Origin: Cycas panzhihuaensis | Lineage: Eukaryota > Cycadophyta | Assembly: GCA_023213395.1 (NCBI GenBank) | Contig: CM041465.1 | Coordinates: 141,243,741-141,307,740 of the forward strand | Reading direction: 5' to 3' | Length of the DNA stretch: 64,000 nucleotides | In this document: positions 45,999-58,660 of the stretch, in pieces | Position numbering within the stretch: the stretch's first letter is position 1 | How the letters are laid out: every line of letters starts with the position of its first letter | Notes under the pieces: generated by a model | The model's input: only the letters and a program-made list of their open reading frames with translations | The model's database searches: none | Told to the model about the DNA's origin: nothing | Made by a program: the position numbers and the translations under genes

Positions 45999-46167
45999 AA
46001 CTCAATTATGGTGATGGAAACTTAGCTCGATTTTAGTGATAGTACCTCAACTCTGGCAATAGTAACTCAACTATGGTGATGACAACTCAACTCTAGTGCT
46101 AGTGATGTAACTCAACTCTAGTAATGATACCTCAACTCTAGTGATAGTAAGTCAACTTCACTAATGG
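45999..46167. repeat. Minisatellite, about 21-bp unit
   Basis: Roughly eight degenerate copies of ACTCAACTCTAGTGATAGT, varying in length from about 19 to 25 bp. The run is followed by 17 A at 46205-46221. No element terminus is attached. Confidence 0.75.
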
Positions 46168-46438
46168 AAAATTCTATCAACATTAACTTAGCTTTGCGTT
46201 TTTGAAAAAAAAAAAAAAAAAGTATGGCTGGGTTTTGTTCTAGGGTCCCTTTTCTTTTTAAATAATTTTAGTATTTAAGGTTTTATTCAAATTATTGGAG
46301 CACAAATATAATGGGATTTATGTAAAAACCATTAAAACTTATAATGTCACCATCATGACCATGTAACTTGCATGTATATATGTATATCTGTGTACTATAG
46401 GTGACCCTTATTTGTAATTTAATCATAATTTGTAAATA
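46168..46438. other. Spacer, nothing recognised
   Basis: AT-rich sequence with the A17 run; the minus-strand frame at 46292-46474 is unsupported. Confidence 0.4.
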
Positions 46439-46690
46439 TGTTAGGTTTGTTTCTTGTTTCAATAAGTTAGCCAATAATATTATTGTAAACTTTAGTGGTA
46501 TACTTATAAATTAACCCCTACTCTTCTCATTTATATATTAGATGCTTTGCAATGCAAAAGCTCTGTCAGATTGGAGCCTCACGGTGTGATAAATTCACCC
46601 GTGAACATTTGCCTATCTCAGATTTTAATAGTTTGCAATGTATCTTTTGATGGATGCACATAGTATTTAGATCTTAAAACTATTTTCTTA
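46439..46690 (+). repeat. Copia-D 5' LTR
   Basis: Starts TGTTAGGTTTGTTTC and ends directly before the PBS, where the expected CA reads TA. Contains a TATA-like TTATATATTA at 46531-46540. The start is chosen from TGTT; no partner LTR is in the window to confirm it. Confidence 0.55.
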
Positions 46691-46703
46691 TGGTATCAGA
46701 GCC
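46691..46703 (+). other. Copia-D primer-binding site
   Basis: TGGTATCAGAGCC, a perfect initiator-Met primer site. Confidence 0.9.
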
Positions 46704-48689
46704 ATTACGTGCTCTATTTGGTATTTTCTTGAGGAACGTGTGAGAAATAAAGGTTTGTTTACCCATAATGGCACCTTATTTCGATATTTTTCCAAGTTTT
46801 CTCATAATATTAGATGGCCATCAGTCAATCTAAAGCCACTATTAGTGATTTTTAGTTTGTATCAATGTGCATTTACAATATTTTAGGCTTGTTGTAGACC
46901 ATAAAGTTTCTGGCTCTAATTTTGGTTAAAATGGCTATGTTTTAAGCCCTTTTGCAACCTTAATATACTTGCATTGACTTCATATCACTCCCAAATAGAG
47001 ATCTGTTGATTCCAGTAGTCCTTTGAGGCTACTCAGACCCTGTTGCAAGTAATTATATGAAAGATTCAAATTTTAATTGGACATGTATAGCCCTAGGTGC
47101 CTATACAACCTCCATGAGCTTCTATGACATTGTCTGGGCTCACTTTTCTCTATTGAGGCTTTGAATCAACCTAAAGGAAGGTGCCACAACTTGTAGAAGA
47201 GATTCAAAGTGAGAACATTTGAGCTTGATCAATTTTGAGTCTCCTTTCAAGTGCGCAAGATGCCAAAAGTTGCTTGTCCTCCATACATAGGCCATGGAGC
47301 TTCACATCAATCCTTTGATTTAAGTTTTGATATTTTTAAACTTTATTTTTCATAGAGTAAAGTGATATCAACTTGAATTTAATCTTTTGGTTCAAATCCA
47401 ATCTAAAGGGGCTTTGATTTGGTCATATAAACACTCATATAATTGTGCTTTTCATCATAAGGGATGAAATTCAAATCTTAATAAGTTTTTTTTATAAATT
47501 TTAATTTTGCAAAATGTTTAGAGTGTATTTGATATAGTTTCAAGTCCACCTAGTGCCTTAATAGCTCAACAAGTGGTCACATGCTATAGTTTAGCAACCA
47601 AAGGCCAAGTTTTAATAGGGATTAAGCCCAATCCTCATCGAATTTTAGCATAAAGGGTACTTATTACAATTTTCTTTATAATTTTCTAACCATGAGTCAG
47701 AATCAAATGTCGTGTAAACTATTAGAAATATAATTTAGAGGGCTATAGTTTAAAGTCAATTTTAGCTTGATTTATTTCCATTTTATAGGAGTTTTAGGAT
47801 TCTAAAGTTAGGCTAATTATTTAAGTATTCTTAATACTTTTCTCATCATTTCAAGGCCCAAATTTAGCTTTTTATAAGAGTTTTTTTATGCTATATACTA
47901 CTATTGACTATTAGTTAGATGTTCTAATCTATTTTTAGGGCTAATAAAGTACTTTTGGTTTGGTTATTATAGGTGTTCTTCTTGGTAATTGAGGTGGATC
48001 TTCTTATATCAAGTCCTTTCAAAGAGCTCATTAAACCCTTCTTTTTCTCTTAATTTCTTATATTTCTTTCTATTGTTTAGAATTTCTTATTAAAAGGAAC
48101 TTTTTTTATAAATAAGATCACCTTGAAATTCATTTTTAACTTAAAACATTAATCAAGATAATCCTAAATCAATAAGATAACTATACCAACCATACAAGGG
48201 GAATGATTAGGATCCTTGAAGTTACAATTCCACATATGCCTTTGGTATTTCTCTAATTTGTTGAGGATTCCATTAGTTATAAGGTATATAAAGTAGCAAG
48301 ATAAGGTGACAAACTATCATTTAGTATTTAAAGACTAGGCTAGACTCGAAGGGGGTGAGTGCCTTGGTTGTTAAGTTTTCACCGCTAGATCTATTACTAG
48401 GCATAAGTCCAACACAGGTGGATCCATAAATTAGAGGGATTTTTGACCTTCTTAGTAGCCCATATACTAAGTTATATAGAGCCTTGAACTCATTTATCAC
48501 TATATAAGATCAATAATTTGTCACTTGTGGGAAGGTTCTATTAGATATGATAGTAACCAAGAGCTCTCTTAGAGACCCAAAAACTTAGAACTCTAGATTA
48601 ACAACCCCTAGGTAGAATAGTACACAACCACTTAAAACCTAAAACTAAAAGACACTTAGAAATGATATGACAAATATTTTTATTAAACA
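46704..48689 (+). other. Copia-D long leader, last 390 bp shared with Copia-C
   Basis: About 2 kb between PBS and gag with no recognisable protein. The segment from about 48196 to 48590 aligns with 55347-55745 of Copia-C. Shared islands include TGAAGTTAC, the GGTGAGTGCCTTGGTT / GGTGAGTACCTTGGTT pair and CTAGATCTRTTACTAGG. The conserved part lies just upstream of gag in both. Confidence 0.7.
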
Positions 48690-49860
48690 CAATCAAACCT
48701 AATAGCTTAAACAACTTTATAGATTGGAAGAAATAAATGAAAAATCTACTCATTATGAATGACTATTGGGGTTATGTCAATGGTGATATCCCCTTACCTA
48801 GACCAACACAAGATTCCAATGATTTTAGCATTATGATTCTACCTGGTCTAATTGCCTTAGCTAACTTTAAAGCCTAGGACAATATAGCCTTGTCCTTCCT
48901 CCACTTGGTAATAAAAGACCAAGTGGATTAGAATATAGAGATAACTAAAACCTCTCATGAAGCTTAGACCATCTTATGTGCTCTCTACAAGAGGAAAGAT
49001 GAGTCAAGATCCTTAACTCTCAAAGCACATCTATTTATTATCCCCTTTATAGGAAACATTACTCCTCATTTAATTAAAGTAAATATAATTCAAAATCAAC
49101 TAATAATCCTTAGAGAACCTTCATTAGACCATGATACTATATCTAATATTCTTAATATCCTCTTAATAAAATATAATAACTTGTTTTCAAACTCCATGAT
49201 AACTACACTAAAATGGATTTTATCACCTTTGAGGGACTCCTACTAAGAGAAGAAAACATTCTCAACTGACTAGGGGTAACATCTACCTTTGAATTGGCCC
49301 TTGCATTTGTAGCTTGAAACTTAGAGAGGGGTAAGACTACAAAATGACCAACTCAGTAGGTTAGTTAACTACAAAGTCTTTCTCAATGATTAGACTCTTT
49401 AGATATCTCAGAAGAGCCAAGTCAGTGGTTAACTTAGAATTAACCACATCAAGTTGGCACTTCTTCCCTTTAAGGTCAACAACCTCAATAGTCTTAGTAA
49501 CCACCACAACCTCAAACAAAAAAGAATCAATAGAGTAGACCCAATTTCACCTACTCATGCTGTGGGAAAACTAATCACCTTAATCTTGAATGTAGGAGAT
49601 GACAAGTTGATCTCCAAATATTGCAAAATCAAGGGATCTAGTCTTATGGGCCTAGCTTCTAACAAGCAACCCCATACTATTAATAAGGAGTTACATATTA
49701 TCAATAAGTGGCACCCAACTTTTAACAAAGTGGATAAAATTATTAATAACATGGACCAAGTTACTAACAAGAAGGACCAAGCCCTAAATAGGCCTAATTC
49801 TACAATAAGAAGCCCTCTACTTCTAATAAGGAGGCCCTAATTAATAACAAGAAGGGCTTA
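48690..49860 (+). pseudogene. Copia-D gag
   Basis: Reads NNFIDWKK-MKNLLIMNDYWG, YVNGDIPLP, then DNIALSFLHLVIKDQVD, SHEA-TILCALYKRKDESRS and LTLKAHLFIIPFIGN, a Copia UBN2-type gag. A zinc knuckle at about 49556-49600 reads YSCCGKTNHLNLECRR, with the first Cys as Tyr. The tail is repetitive (NNxD/NKxDQ units, open at 49454-49840). Frames shift several times. Confidence 0.72.
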
Positions 49861-49975
49861 TTTATCCATAAGGAGGGTTATCATATCAACAACTAGGCTA
49901 ATTCTTGAAAGGAGTGGATTTATCCTTCATCTTTATACACTAAACACAAAGATAAATATGAAAGCAAGAGAGGCT

Positions 49976-50193
49976 TGAGAGAAAAAGAGTGGATCTCATA
50001 AAATAAGGAGCTAAGAATGAGCCTCCTCCATTAATCTTTTACTTTTATATCGAGAGAGGGAGCATTAAAATTAGGTAAAATAAAATTACACATAAAAGTG
50101 TATTTCACTTAAGTGATCTAATTTAAAGTTTACTTAAGACCCTTTTAGGAATAATCAACTAATGTAATAACCTTATGACATTAACTCGATACA
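49976..50193 (-). repeat. Copia-A 3' LTR (left boundary uncertain)
   Basis: The right end CTCGATACA is followed by the complement of a PPT (AAGGAGGAGAT on the minus strand, 50194-50205), giving an LTR start TGTATCGAG. The left end is set at the TG of TGAGAGAAAAAG. A minus-strand TATA-like GATATAAAAG lies near 50045. The 218-bp length is short for Copia. Confidence 0.5.
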
Positions 50194-50205
50194 ATCTCCT
50201 CCTTA

Positions 50206-50639
50206 GTGGTAGAAGGTCATTCATCTTTATTCTATCCCATGAGGTCTTTATTTGAGCCTCTTATAAAGCAAACTACTATGACACTTTTATAAGAAACCCT
50301 CATGGGGAAGAAAACCCATAGACTTTTTATTCTACTAACCTGGCTCAGGCAACTCTTTAAATAAAGCTAGATAGCTAATTTATACAATGAATTTTATAGC
50401 TAAAATCTACTTAGTCTCCATATACCATTTCATCATCCCCCATGCTTTTTTAGGTTTTTACAGGTTCCAATTTTCTTAAATAATACAACCCTTATCCTTT
50501 CACACCCATAAGGGGTTTCTACAAATGGGATAGAGCAGACACTTACTCTTTCCCTTCTGCACCCACAAGGGGTTTTCATGAATGAGATAAAGTATAATGG
50601 ACCTATTGTCATCTCCTTCAATTAGTTTGAGATGGAGAC
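50206..50639 (-). other. Copia-A 3' untranslated stretch
   Basis: Lies between RNase H and PPT. It contains two similar short units (near 50500 and 50565: CACCCATAAGGGGTTTCTAC and CACCCACAAGGGGTTTTCAT), a local 60-bp direct duplication. No gene recognised. Confidence 0.5.
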
Positions 50640-52299
50640 TCTAAGGCCTAGTTGCCTTTAGAACTATTCAAACTTCACCCTCTATAGTGGTTTGGTAAAG
50701 ATATCAGTCACCTGATTTACTGTAAGAAGTACTCTAGTTGAATTATGCCATTATGAACTAGTTCTCTAACCCTATAGACTTTTGTACTTATATGTTTGGT
50801 ATGATTGTGAAATATAGGATTTTTAGCCATTTAAATTGTAGATTGATTATCCACACATAGGCTGGTAGGAATTGTTTAGATGACATTTAATATATTCAAT
50901 AATTTTCTAAGGTATATTACCTCCTTTCTTGTCTCAGAAGTAGTAATATATTCAATTTCAATGGTTGAGTCTATAACTATCTACTATTGTCTAGATCTCC
51001 ACGATATTGGTGCTATTCAAATAAATGCTACATACCCAGATGTGGATCTTCCTGTTTCTTTCTCTCTAACAAAGATTGAGTTTGTGTATACATAAAGTTT
51101 AAATTTCGCATTTAGTTCATATAATAGACCATATTTCTTGGTCATCTTTAGGTACCTCAACACTCGTATTATAGCCTGCCAGTGATTCTATTTAGGATTT
51201 GTCATGAATCTTATAAGAATACTAATATAGTATGTAATATTTGGCCTTATGTTGGTAGTATAGATGATGCTACCTATAAGTTGCGTATAGAGTGTTGTGT
51301 CTACCTCTTTATTATCACCATCAGTTGAGAGTTTAATATTAGGTTCCATATGTGTAGCCACTGGTCATGCATCTTCTAATTGAAACTTTATTAGAAGATC
51401 ATTTATATATTTTGCCATTCGTTTGAGTTACTTCAATTCCCAAGTAATATTTCATCAACCCGAAGTCAGATAATTCAAAAGTTTTAGTAAGGTCCTTCTT
51501 CAACCAGTTGATTACTTGTTTATTATTCCCCATTATTAACATATCATCCACAAAGATTAAGAAGTAAGTGACTTTATTATTTTGGTGCTTTATGAATAGT
51601 ATTGCATCAATATCTTGATAGTCACAAATCTCAGATCCAAGTTACCTTATTCTTTTAAACAACTTGGTAAGACAAACTAAGTATGAGGGGCTTGTTTCAG
51701 GCTATACAAGGACTTTTTGATCTTGCAAACCTTATGCTCTTAACCAACAATCTCATATCCATCTAGCTGAGCCATATAAATTTCTTCTTTAGGGTCCCCA
51801 TTAAGAAATACATTTTTAACATCAAGCTGGTTGATTTTCCAACTTTGTTGATCAACCAAGGCTATAAAAGTTTTGATTGTAGGCCACTTGGTTATAGGAG
51901 CAAAGATTTTAGTGTAGCTGATTCCTTCCCTTTATATGAATCCTTTTTCTACCAACCTTACCTTGTGTTTTTCTAGGGTGCCATCTAATCTATACTTATT
52001 TTTGAACACCCATTTATTTTGAACTACCTTTCTTCTAGGTGGTAGATTAACAAGCTCCTATGTACTATTCTTGATAAGAGATTGGTACTCTTCATTCATA
52101 GCATTTCTCCAAGCTACATGGTTTATAACTTCTTGGTATATTAGGGGATCTTCATTAAGAGTAAGGTGTAGTTCTACTAGTTCAAGCTCAATAGAAAGTA
52201 ATTCATGCATCTTTACTCTATGGGCACTTCTAGTGTTAATTTTACCTACCTCATCTAGTCGTATGTTCTTCTGTAGTTGATAGACTTTATAAAAACCTT
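50640..52299 (-). pseudogene. Copia-A reverse transcriptase and RNase H
   Basis: Minus-strand motifs: AWRNAMNEEYQSLIKNST, NKWVFKNKYRLDGTLEKHK, NQLDVKNVFLNGDPKEEIYM, KIKKSLYSLKQAP and the intact loop FVDDMLIMGNN (51543-51554). Then come LSDFGLMKYYLGIEV, TTLYTQLIGSIIYTTNIRPN, YVYTNSIF, RSTSGYVAFI, EIEYITTSE and QVTDIFTKPL. Several frameshifts and stops. Complete RT-RNase H order. Confidence 0.87.
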
Positions 52300-52661
52300 T
52301 ATTGGGATAACCCCTAATGTTCGTTAGACAATGTGAATCTAGGGCCTCTTAAATCCATCTTTGTGGCTCTCTATAGTACCTAGAGCTACACACCAGGCCA
52401 CCTAGAGCCTCCAACTAATGACCCACTACTCTTAAGGTATGTGTTTATATTTTTAATAATATTTTTTAATATTATTTTGAATATTATTAGATAATGTATA
52501 GGTCAAGTTGAGGAACTTTCTGCCTCTCTAAAATTTCCTATAAATGGAGTGGGAATACCTCCCTGGTATGTTTTAACACTATTAATGATTTAAAAGAATA
52601 TGTTAACTCAAGCATCATGAACTCACCATTGTAGTCCCGCTCTACACCTCTGCATCCTTCA
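52300..52661 (+). repeat. Copia-C 5' LTR
   Basis: TATTGGGATAACCCC (3' copy TGTTAGGATAACCCC) to CATCCTTCA. It aligns end to end with the 3' LTR, including the central AT-rich block TATTTTTAATNATATTTTTT. Confidence 0.93.
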
Positions 52662-52663
52662 TT

Positions 52664-52674
52664 TGGTATCAGAG
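52664..52674 (+). other. Copia-C primer-binding site
   Basis: TGGTATCAGAG two bases after the LTR end; initiator-Met type. Confidence 0.9.
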
Positions 52675-55600
52675 TGTGATTTTTGCAAGAAATATTTAAT
52701 ATTCAGGTTGTACTCGTGAGATTCATAGCTCATCTTCGATATACCTTAGTATGTATATGATATCACAATTTATTAAAGGTTAACATTATAGAACCATTAT
52801 TTATATTATTGATTTTTCTTTTATATGCATTCATCTGTTATATACCCTGCGCCATCCACTTGATTTTATTTGATTCTAGCTTCTTAATCATTGATCAAAA
52901 CTACTTCATATAACTACTTGTTTTGACCAAAATTGAATCCTCTAGCCAATAGTGAAAATGGTCCATGTTTTCGTTACTTATACCGAGAGATATCTCCTTA
53001 TGAGTCACAATCTATTGCTTGTAATTAGTTTCGCTCCACTGCTTCATTCTCATCCTATAAGCATCTTTTTGACATGAAACTTTACTAGTGCCTTATTATC
53101 TATTATACCCAGCTACTCCTAAAGTTTGGTGGCAAACTATGCCCTTTGTAGAGAGATCGAATCACCTAAATCACCTCATTCTTGTCTATTCAACATACAT
53201 CATTTTTATACAAAAAGCATATTATTTTTTAAAATATTTTTTTATCGTCTCATTGCCAATCCTCCTCTGGATCTCGAGTGGCTACCGTGGAAGCATTCAG
53301 ATCAATCTATTGATTATTTTTATTAGGATCTTGCCTCTGTTTAGCTGTACATCAACCTTTTTTATTTTTTCTTACATATATAAATTATATTTTGTGAAAA
53401 TTCTGGGTATGATCCACTACTATGGATGATCTTCACCTCTCAGATCTACCTCCTCTTTATTTTTGATCTGTTTAGATCATTTGTGGCTATTTTTCTCATT
53501 GATAATTTGCCTTCTCTATATAAATCCTTCAGCGGTCACTCTGTCTCTCATTTTCTTTAGTTTTTTAATACAAAAATTAATTTTTTGAATCAAATCTAGA
53601 TTGGCTACTCGAAGATGATCTCTAGCACCTATTATTACTTGTCTTCGATCCACTTTTTAGTGGATTTTACTCGCTTTTACTTACTATTTTTTGCCTATTT
53701 TCCCTCTCTATGATCATGAGAGCGGTGGCATTGATCGCCCTTTATTTTTATTATTCTAAAGTTTAAATAAATTTAATTTTATTGCATAACATTTTAATTC
53801 CAGAGGTTATGATTAGTGGTTAGCCCCCTTGTAGGATTTAGCCCCCAGCCCCATGCTCCTCCATGTGACCATAAAGTGTTTTGTAAAAGAGCTAATCAAC
53901 TTTATAAAACTTTTATTTTATATTTTTGTATTTATTTTGCTCTAAAGGGGTAACTGGCACATTTTCATCTCTAAGTTCTCACTAGAGTACTAGATTTTGA
54001 CAAAACTAGTCCCATTGTGACTGTAACTTCACGAGCTTCACCGTAGACTAGTCATTTTCTAGTTTTGGAGTTGTTTTGATCAGTGTTTAACAGTTTAAAG
54101 TCACCTCTATTTTCAACTTCTAGTTTATTAAACATAAAGAGGTCACTTCATTAATTTTACTATATCTTTCTCATTTAATATCTATTTTATGAACCATCAG
54201 TCTTGTTGGAAAGCTGATTCAGCTCTCTTTATGTTGATATAATCTTTTAAGTGTTTTGAATATTTTTTTATAGATATTATAGACTGTCAAAGTTAAGGTA
54301 TTGAATCAAGCCTAGTTGTTTACTAATCAACATTTTTTGAGGTGTTTCCTTCAAGTTATTTTTGGAATAAATCATATTAAAAGGTATTCTATCTATAAGT
54401 GAGCCATTTTTATACTTTTTATAAGGTTATAATATGTTTTTATAACATTTTAGTCCTGTAGCTCCTATTCAATCCTATAAAGGGGTCTCTACACTTATTT
54501 TTTAAAATCTTGAGCTACAGAAATTACTGTTTCAAACAGTCAAAACCGTCAGAAAGCAAATTTGATATTCTTTAGTTTAAGATAGGTCTCACTCAATTCT
54601 AAGTTTATTTAGTAGGTATTTGAAGCAAGTTATTTTTAGCTCTTTATTCAGTCCTTATCAGCATCATCCTATAACTTCCCATGCATTACTTGATCTCAAA
54701 AGGTTACATCTAATTTATTGATTACTAATAGCTTATTCTCAAAGCTTTTATTATTTCTTATTTGCATTTTCAAGTTTCTTTTTATAGTAAGAAGCTAGTT
54801 TTTAAATACTTCAAGCTAAGAGGAACTATTTAGTCAAACTTGTATATTTTTGTATTCTAGTTGCTTATTTTCTATATTTTCTAGAAGTAACTTGTCATTT
54901 TTCAAGCATTTCTATTATTAAAAGTAAAAGTTGCACTTCCGTTTTTTCGTTATTTTTTTACTATTTTCAAAAGAATAGCTACTCATTTTTTGCATTAATA
55001 GAGATCATTCCTTTTTTACTTAAGTTATTCCTTAACTTTGAAAAGTCAAGCATAGTTAAAGAATCTCATTAATTTTATATATTTTTATCATTAAAGGTAG
55101 TTATATTTCAAATTTACATGGTTCAAGCTTTATTTAATTTGCTAGAAAGGTTATTACTTGTATATTCTTTTGAAAATTTTATTATATCATTTGCTCATTC
55201 TTGCTTAGTGGATATTATCTTTCTTTTTAGTTATTTTTTGTATAAAAGGTACTTTTCAAAACCCTAAGTAAGACCACAAGGATTAATCAATTTATTTTTA
55301 CATTAAAAAGATAAATCCCGAATTGAACAACCTAATTTTTCTAGCTTTGCAAGGGAAACGATTGGGACCCCTGAAGTTACCACCTTGCACACGCTAATTG
55401 GCCTACTTATATTGTATAAGGATAACCATTAGCTATTAAGCGTATTCAGTGGTAGTCTAAGGTACATAACCTTTTTCTTATTTGGTATTTGGACACCAAG
55501 GCTAGATCTAGAGAGGGTGAGTACCTTGGTTCGAGCAACCTTCACTGCTAGATCTGTTACTAGGTATAAGTTTAGCATAGGTGGGTCCACAATTCAAGGG

Positions 55601-55925
55601 GGTATAAAAACCTTCTTAACAATCTACGTACTAAGCTATATCAAGCTTTGAGATCACATATGGGTATATTGGATCCCTATTTTACCATCTATGGGTAGGT
55701 TCCACTAGATAGGATAGCAACCAAAGGGTTCTCTAGTAGCCTTATCAGGTACTAGTTTACTTTTCAAACTTTGGGTAAAACTTGGGTCATTGAAACATGG
55801 TTCAAATTTTAAATTCAAAACCCTTTCACACTTTAATTTCAAATCGTTTTTGAAATTCAAATTCAAAACTTTTGTAAACTTCATCCTTATTTGTCACCTT
55901 TATTCAACAAAGACCTTAATTCAAC
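52675..55925 (+). other. Copia-C very long leader
   Basis: About 3.25 kb between PBS and gag, T-rich, with no recognisable protein (the frame 53088-53429 is a hydrophobic artefact of T-richness). The terminal part 55347-55745 is homologous to the leader of Copia-D, which suggests conserved RNA function or shared ancestry of the untranslated part. Confidence 0.7.
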
Positions 55926-56580
55926 ATGGCCTCAAGTTTCAGTAACATGATCATTCTAAAATTTAATGAGAATAATTTCTTAAATTGTAGTAGGAGGATG
56001 CGACCCATCCTCATAGCTAATGAAATATGGGAGATTGTGAAAATAGGATACAATGAATTAGGTCTAAAACCAACTGATGCTGAGAAAACCACCTATAAGG
56101 AAAATATTAAGAAGGATAATGAAGCTTTAGCACTTATCTTTTGTGCATTTGAATATTATGTGTTCCCTCATGTTAGTGAGTTTGTCAAATCAAAGGAAGG
56201 TTGGGATACACTCTAGTTAATATATGGAGTAGTTTCTTCCCAACTTTAAAATCTTAGAAGTAAGTTTAAAAACATGCACATGTTACCCACATAATCTATA
56301 ACAGAATTCATGAAAAAAGTACAAGATATAGTAAATTAGATGAGGTCTCTTGGAGATACCCTAATAGAACAAAGGGTAGTTGAATGGATCCTAAGATGTG
56401 TTGGTGTAATTAGACATTTTGAAATGGTTGCCACTAGTATATGTGTATCAAAAAATAAGCACATTAAAAGTGGAATAGCTTAGTGCTATACTCATATTAA
56501 TAGAAGACCAACAAAATGCCAATGAGTCACTTGAGCATGCCTTTGCCACAAAGGCTCGTATCCAATCTAATTCTTAAGTA
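55926..56580 (+). pseudogene. Copia-C gag
   Basis: ATG at 55926: MASSFSNMIILKFNENNFLN, then RPILIANEIWEIVKIGY, KKDNEALALIFCAFEYYVFP and KEGWDTL. A stop at 56216, then FKNMHMLPT-SITEFMKKVQ and MRSLGDTL. A Copia UBN2-type gag. The downstream basic/Asn-rich part to 57000 lacks a clear knuckle (LYCTYYHRSIHTKNK near 56935 is the likely remnant). Confidence 0.85.
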
Positions 56581-57039
56581 GAAACTTTAAGGTCCAAATA
56601 ATCACCTCCAAGAAGAAGGGTTGGGAACCCTAGAAGGGGAGCTAGGAAAGATCCTCCCAAATATCAAAACCCCCATCAAAGGAGACAAGGAGGACACCAA
56701 TAGAATAAGAACCCTCCTAGGCATATAAACTAAAGGAGACTGTTTAAAGGTCATACTTGTTATCCCAATTGTCAAGGCGACCCTCAATCCTTAAGGTCTA
56801 ATCAAGAATACTATGACAATAGACTAAGAGACAACCCTCCTCAACCTTATGAGGAAAAGAGAAGATCCTCTAATATTGATCGATCTCATCCAAGAAGTAG
56901 GATCTTAAGCTATGGGAGGAGAGATCCCCTATATTGTACATATTACCATAGAAGTATCCATACTAAAAATAAAAGTTTCTCAAAACATGGACCACCCACT
57001 AGAGGATATGCCTATAATACAACTGAGTCAAAGGATAAT

Positions 57040-58660
57040 AATAGGTTGTTTCTATCTAGCTTCACTACTAAGGAGGAAGAAGATGATAGTTGGTATATTG
57101 ATTTAAGATGTTCAATTCATGTGACATACAAAGAACACTCGTTTCATACTTTAGACAAAAATAGGAAAGGTTTAATTATGTTTGGAGATAATACCTTCCA
57201 TGAATCAGTTGGTAGAGGTAATATAGACTTGATGACAAATATAAGAGAATATAAACATCTAGATAATGTCTTATATATCCTAGCTTTAAGGAAAAACTTA
57301 CTATCAATAGGGCAGATGATAGGACAAGACTACAAAATCATTTTAACAATGGTGAGTGTGTAATAAAAGATAAAAGGAGAAATAAATCTATCGTTGCCAA
57401 AGGAAAAATGACCAAGGATCATTTATTCAAACTTATACTTACTCCATCAGATACATATGCCCTAAGAACTTTAACTAACTTGGATAGTGAGTTGTGGCAT
57501 AGAAGGTTTGGCAATCTCAACTACAAGTTTGGCCCTTATGAAATAAATGGACATAGTCAATGGTTTACCACATATTGAAGTAAATAGAAACTTATGCGAA
57601 GGGTGTCTTCTTGGCAAACACCATAGAGAAAGCTTTCCAGATTATGGTCATCAAGCATTAGGTCCTCTCTAATTGGTATACATAGATATTTGTAGGCCTA
57701 TGAATACTCCTTCACTAGTAAGTGAAAAATAGTTCATCACATTCATCGATGACTTCACAAGGAAGACATGGGTGTTCTTCCTTAAGTAGAAATCCGATGC
57801 CTTTCAATACTTTGTTAACTTCAAAACCTTTATGGAGTGACAAAGTTGATACAAACTTGTATCCCTAATATTGGATAATGGGGGAGAGTTTATCTCCAAT
57901 GCATTCAAAGATTATTGTGTATACCATGAAATTAGAAGATAGTTCACTAATCTCTACATCCTACAACAAAATGGTGTAGTGGAGAGAAAAACTCACACTA
58001 TAGTCGAAATGGCTAGGTGTATACTTAAGGACAAGAATTTATGCCATGAGTTTTAGGTTGAAGTAGTTTACATGGCTGTTTATTTACTCAATAGGTGCTA
58101 CACCAAAGACCTTAGGTGAAAAACTATAGAAGAATCTTGGAGTATTTATAAACCAAGCATACATCACCTTAGAGTATTTGGATGTCTTGCCTATACTCAC
58201 ATTCCTAATCAATGAATATCAAAATTGGATGATCATAACATTAAATGTATTTTCCTTGGCTATAGTGAAACTTCCAAGTCATACAAGGTATATGATCCCA
58301 AATCAAGAAAAGCCATGTTAAGTAGGGATGTTAAGTTCCACGAAGATACCTACTATCAAGACAATCAAGAAAAGAAAAAGGAGGTTGCAATAAAGTTTGA
58401 TAAATCTTCCAAAACCAAATATGTATCTTTTATGTTTGATTCTAGGAGAAGTATCCATGAACCTAGTGGGGAGGGAACTTTATCTCAACCTCCACCACAA
58501 AACCTACCAAAATGGGTTCATCAAAATCATGACTTGGGCAACATCTTGGATAATGCTCGAAGATCCTCATGCTCACATAGGGTTAACTTTACCCTAATGA
58601 GTAAGATATTGGAGACTCGTGAGCCTCAAACCTTTGTTAAGGGTAATTGACATGAATGTT
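57040..58660 (+). pseudogene. Copia-C protease and integrase
   Basis: Protease at 57090-57130 reads DDSWYIDLRCSIHVTYKE, with DLR in place of DSG. Then GRGNIDLMTNIREYKHLDNV and LALRKNLLSIGQM. Integrase: CEGCLLGKHH, YIDICRPMNTPS (first Asp), FIDDFTRKTWVFFLK, LILDNGGEFISNAF (second Asp present), LQQNGVVERKTHT (Glu present), FGCLAYTHIP and the C-terminal CIFLGYSETSKSYKVYDPKS (58225-58650). Protease is dead; integrase acids are retained but split by stops. Confidence 0.88.

Larger units (their letters stand above)
46439..49975 (+). mobile_element. Copia-D, 5' part only, cut by Copia-A
   Basis: 5' LTR, PBS, a long leader and gag are present. At 49975 the sequence passes into the LTR of minus-strand Copia-A, and no Copia-D pol is seen in the window. 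Its continuation should lie beyond the right edge if the insertion is simple. Confidence 0.72.

Noticed and set aside
53088-53429. 113-residue hydrophobic frame in Copia-C leader
   Set aside because: T-rich composition yields Leu/Ile/Phe runs. No signal or family motif, and it overlaps another frame.
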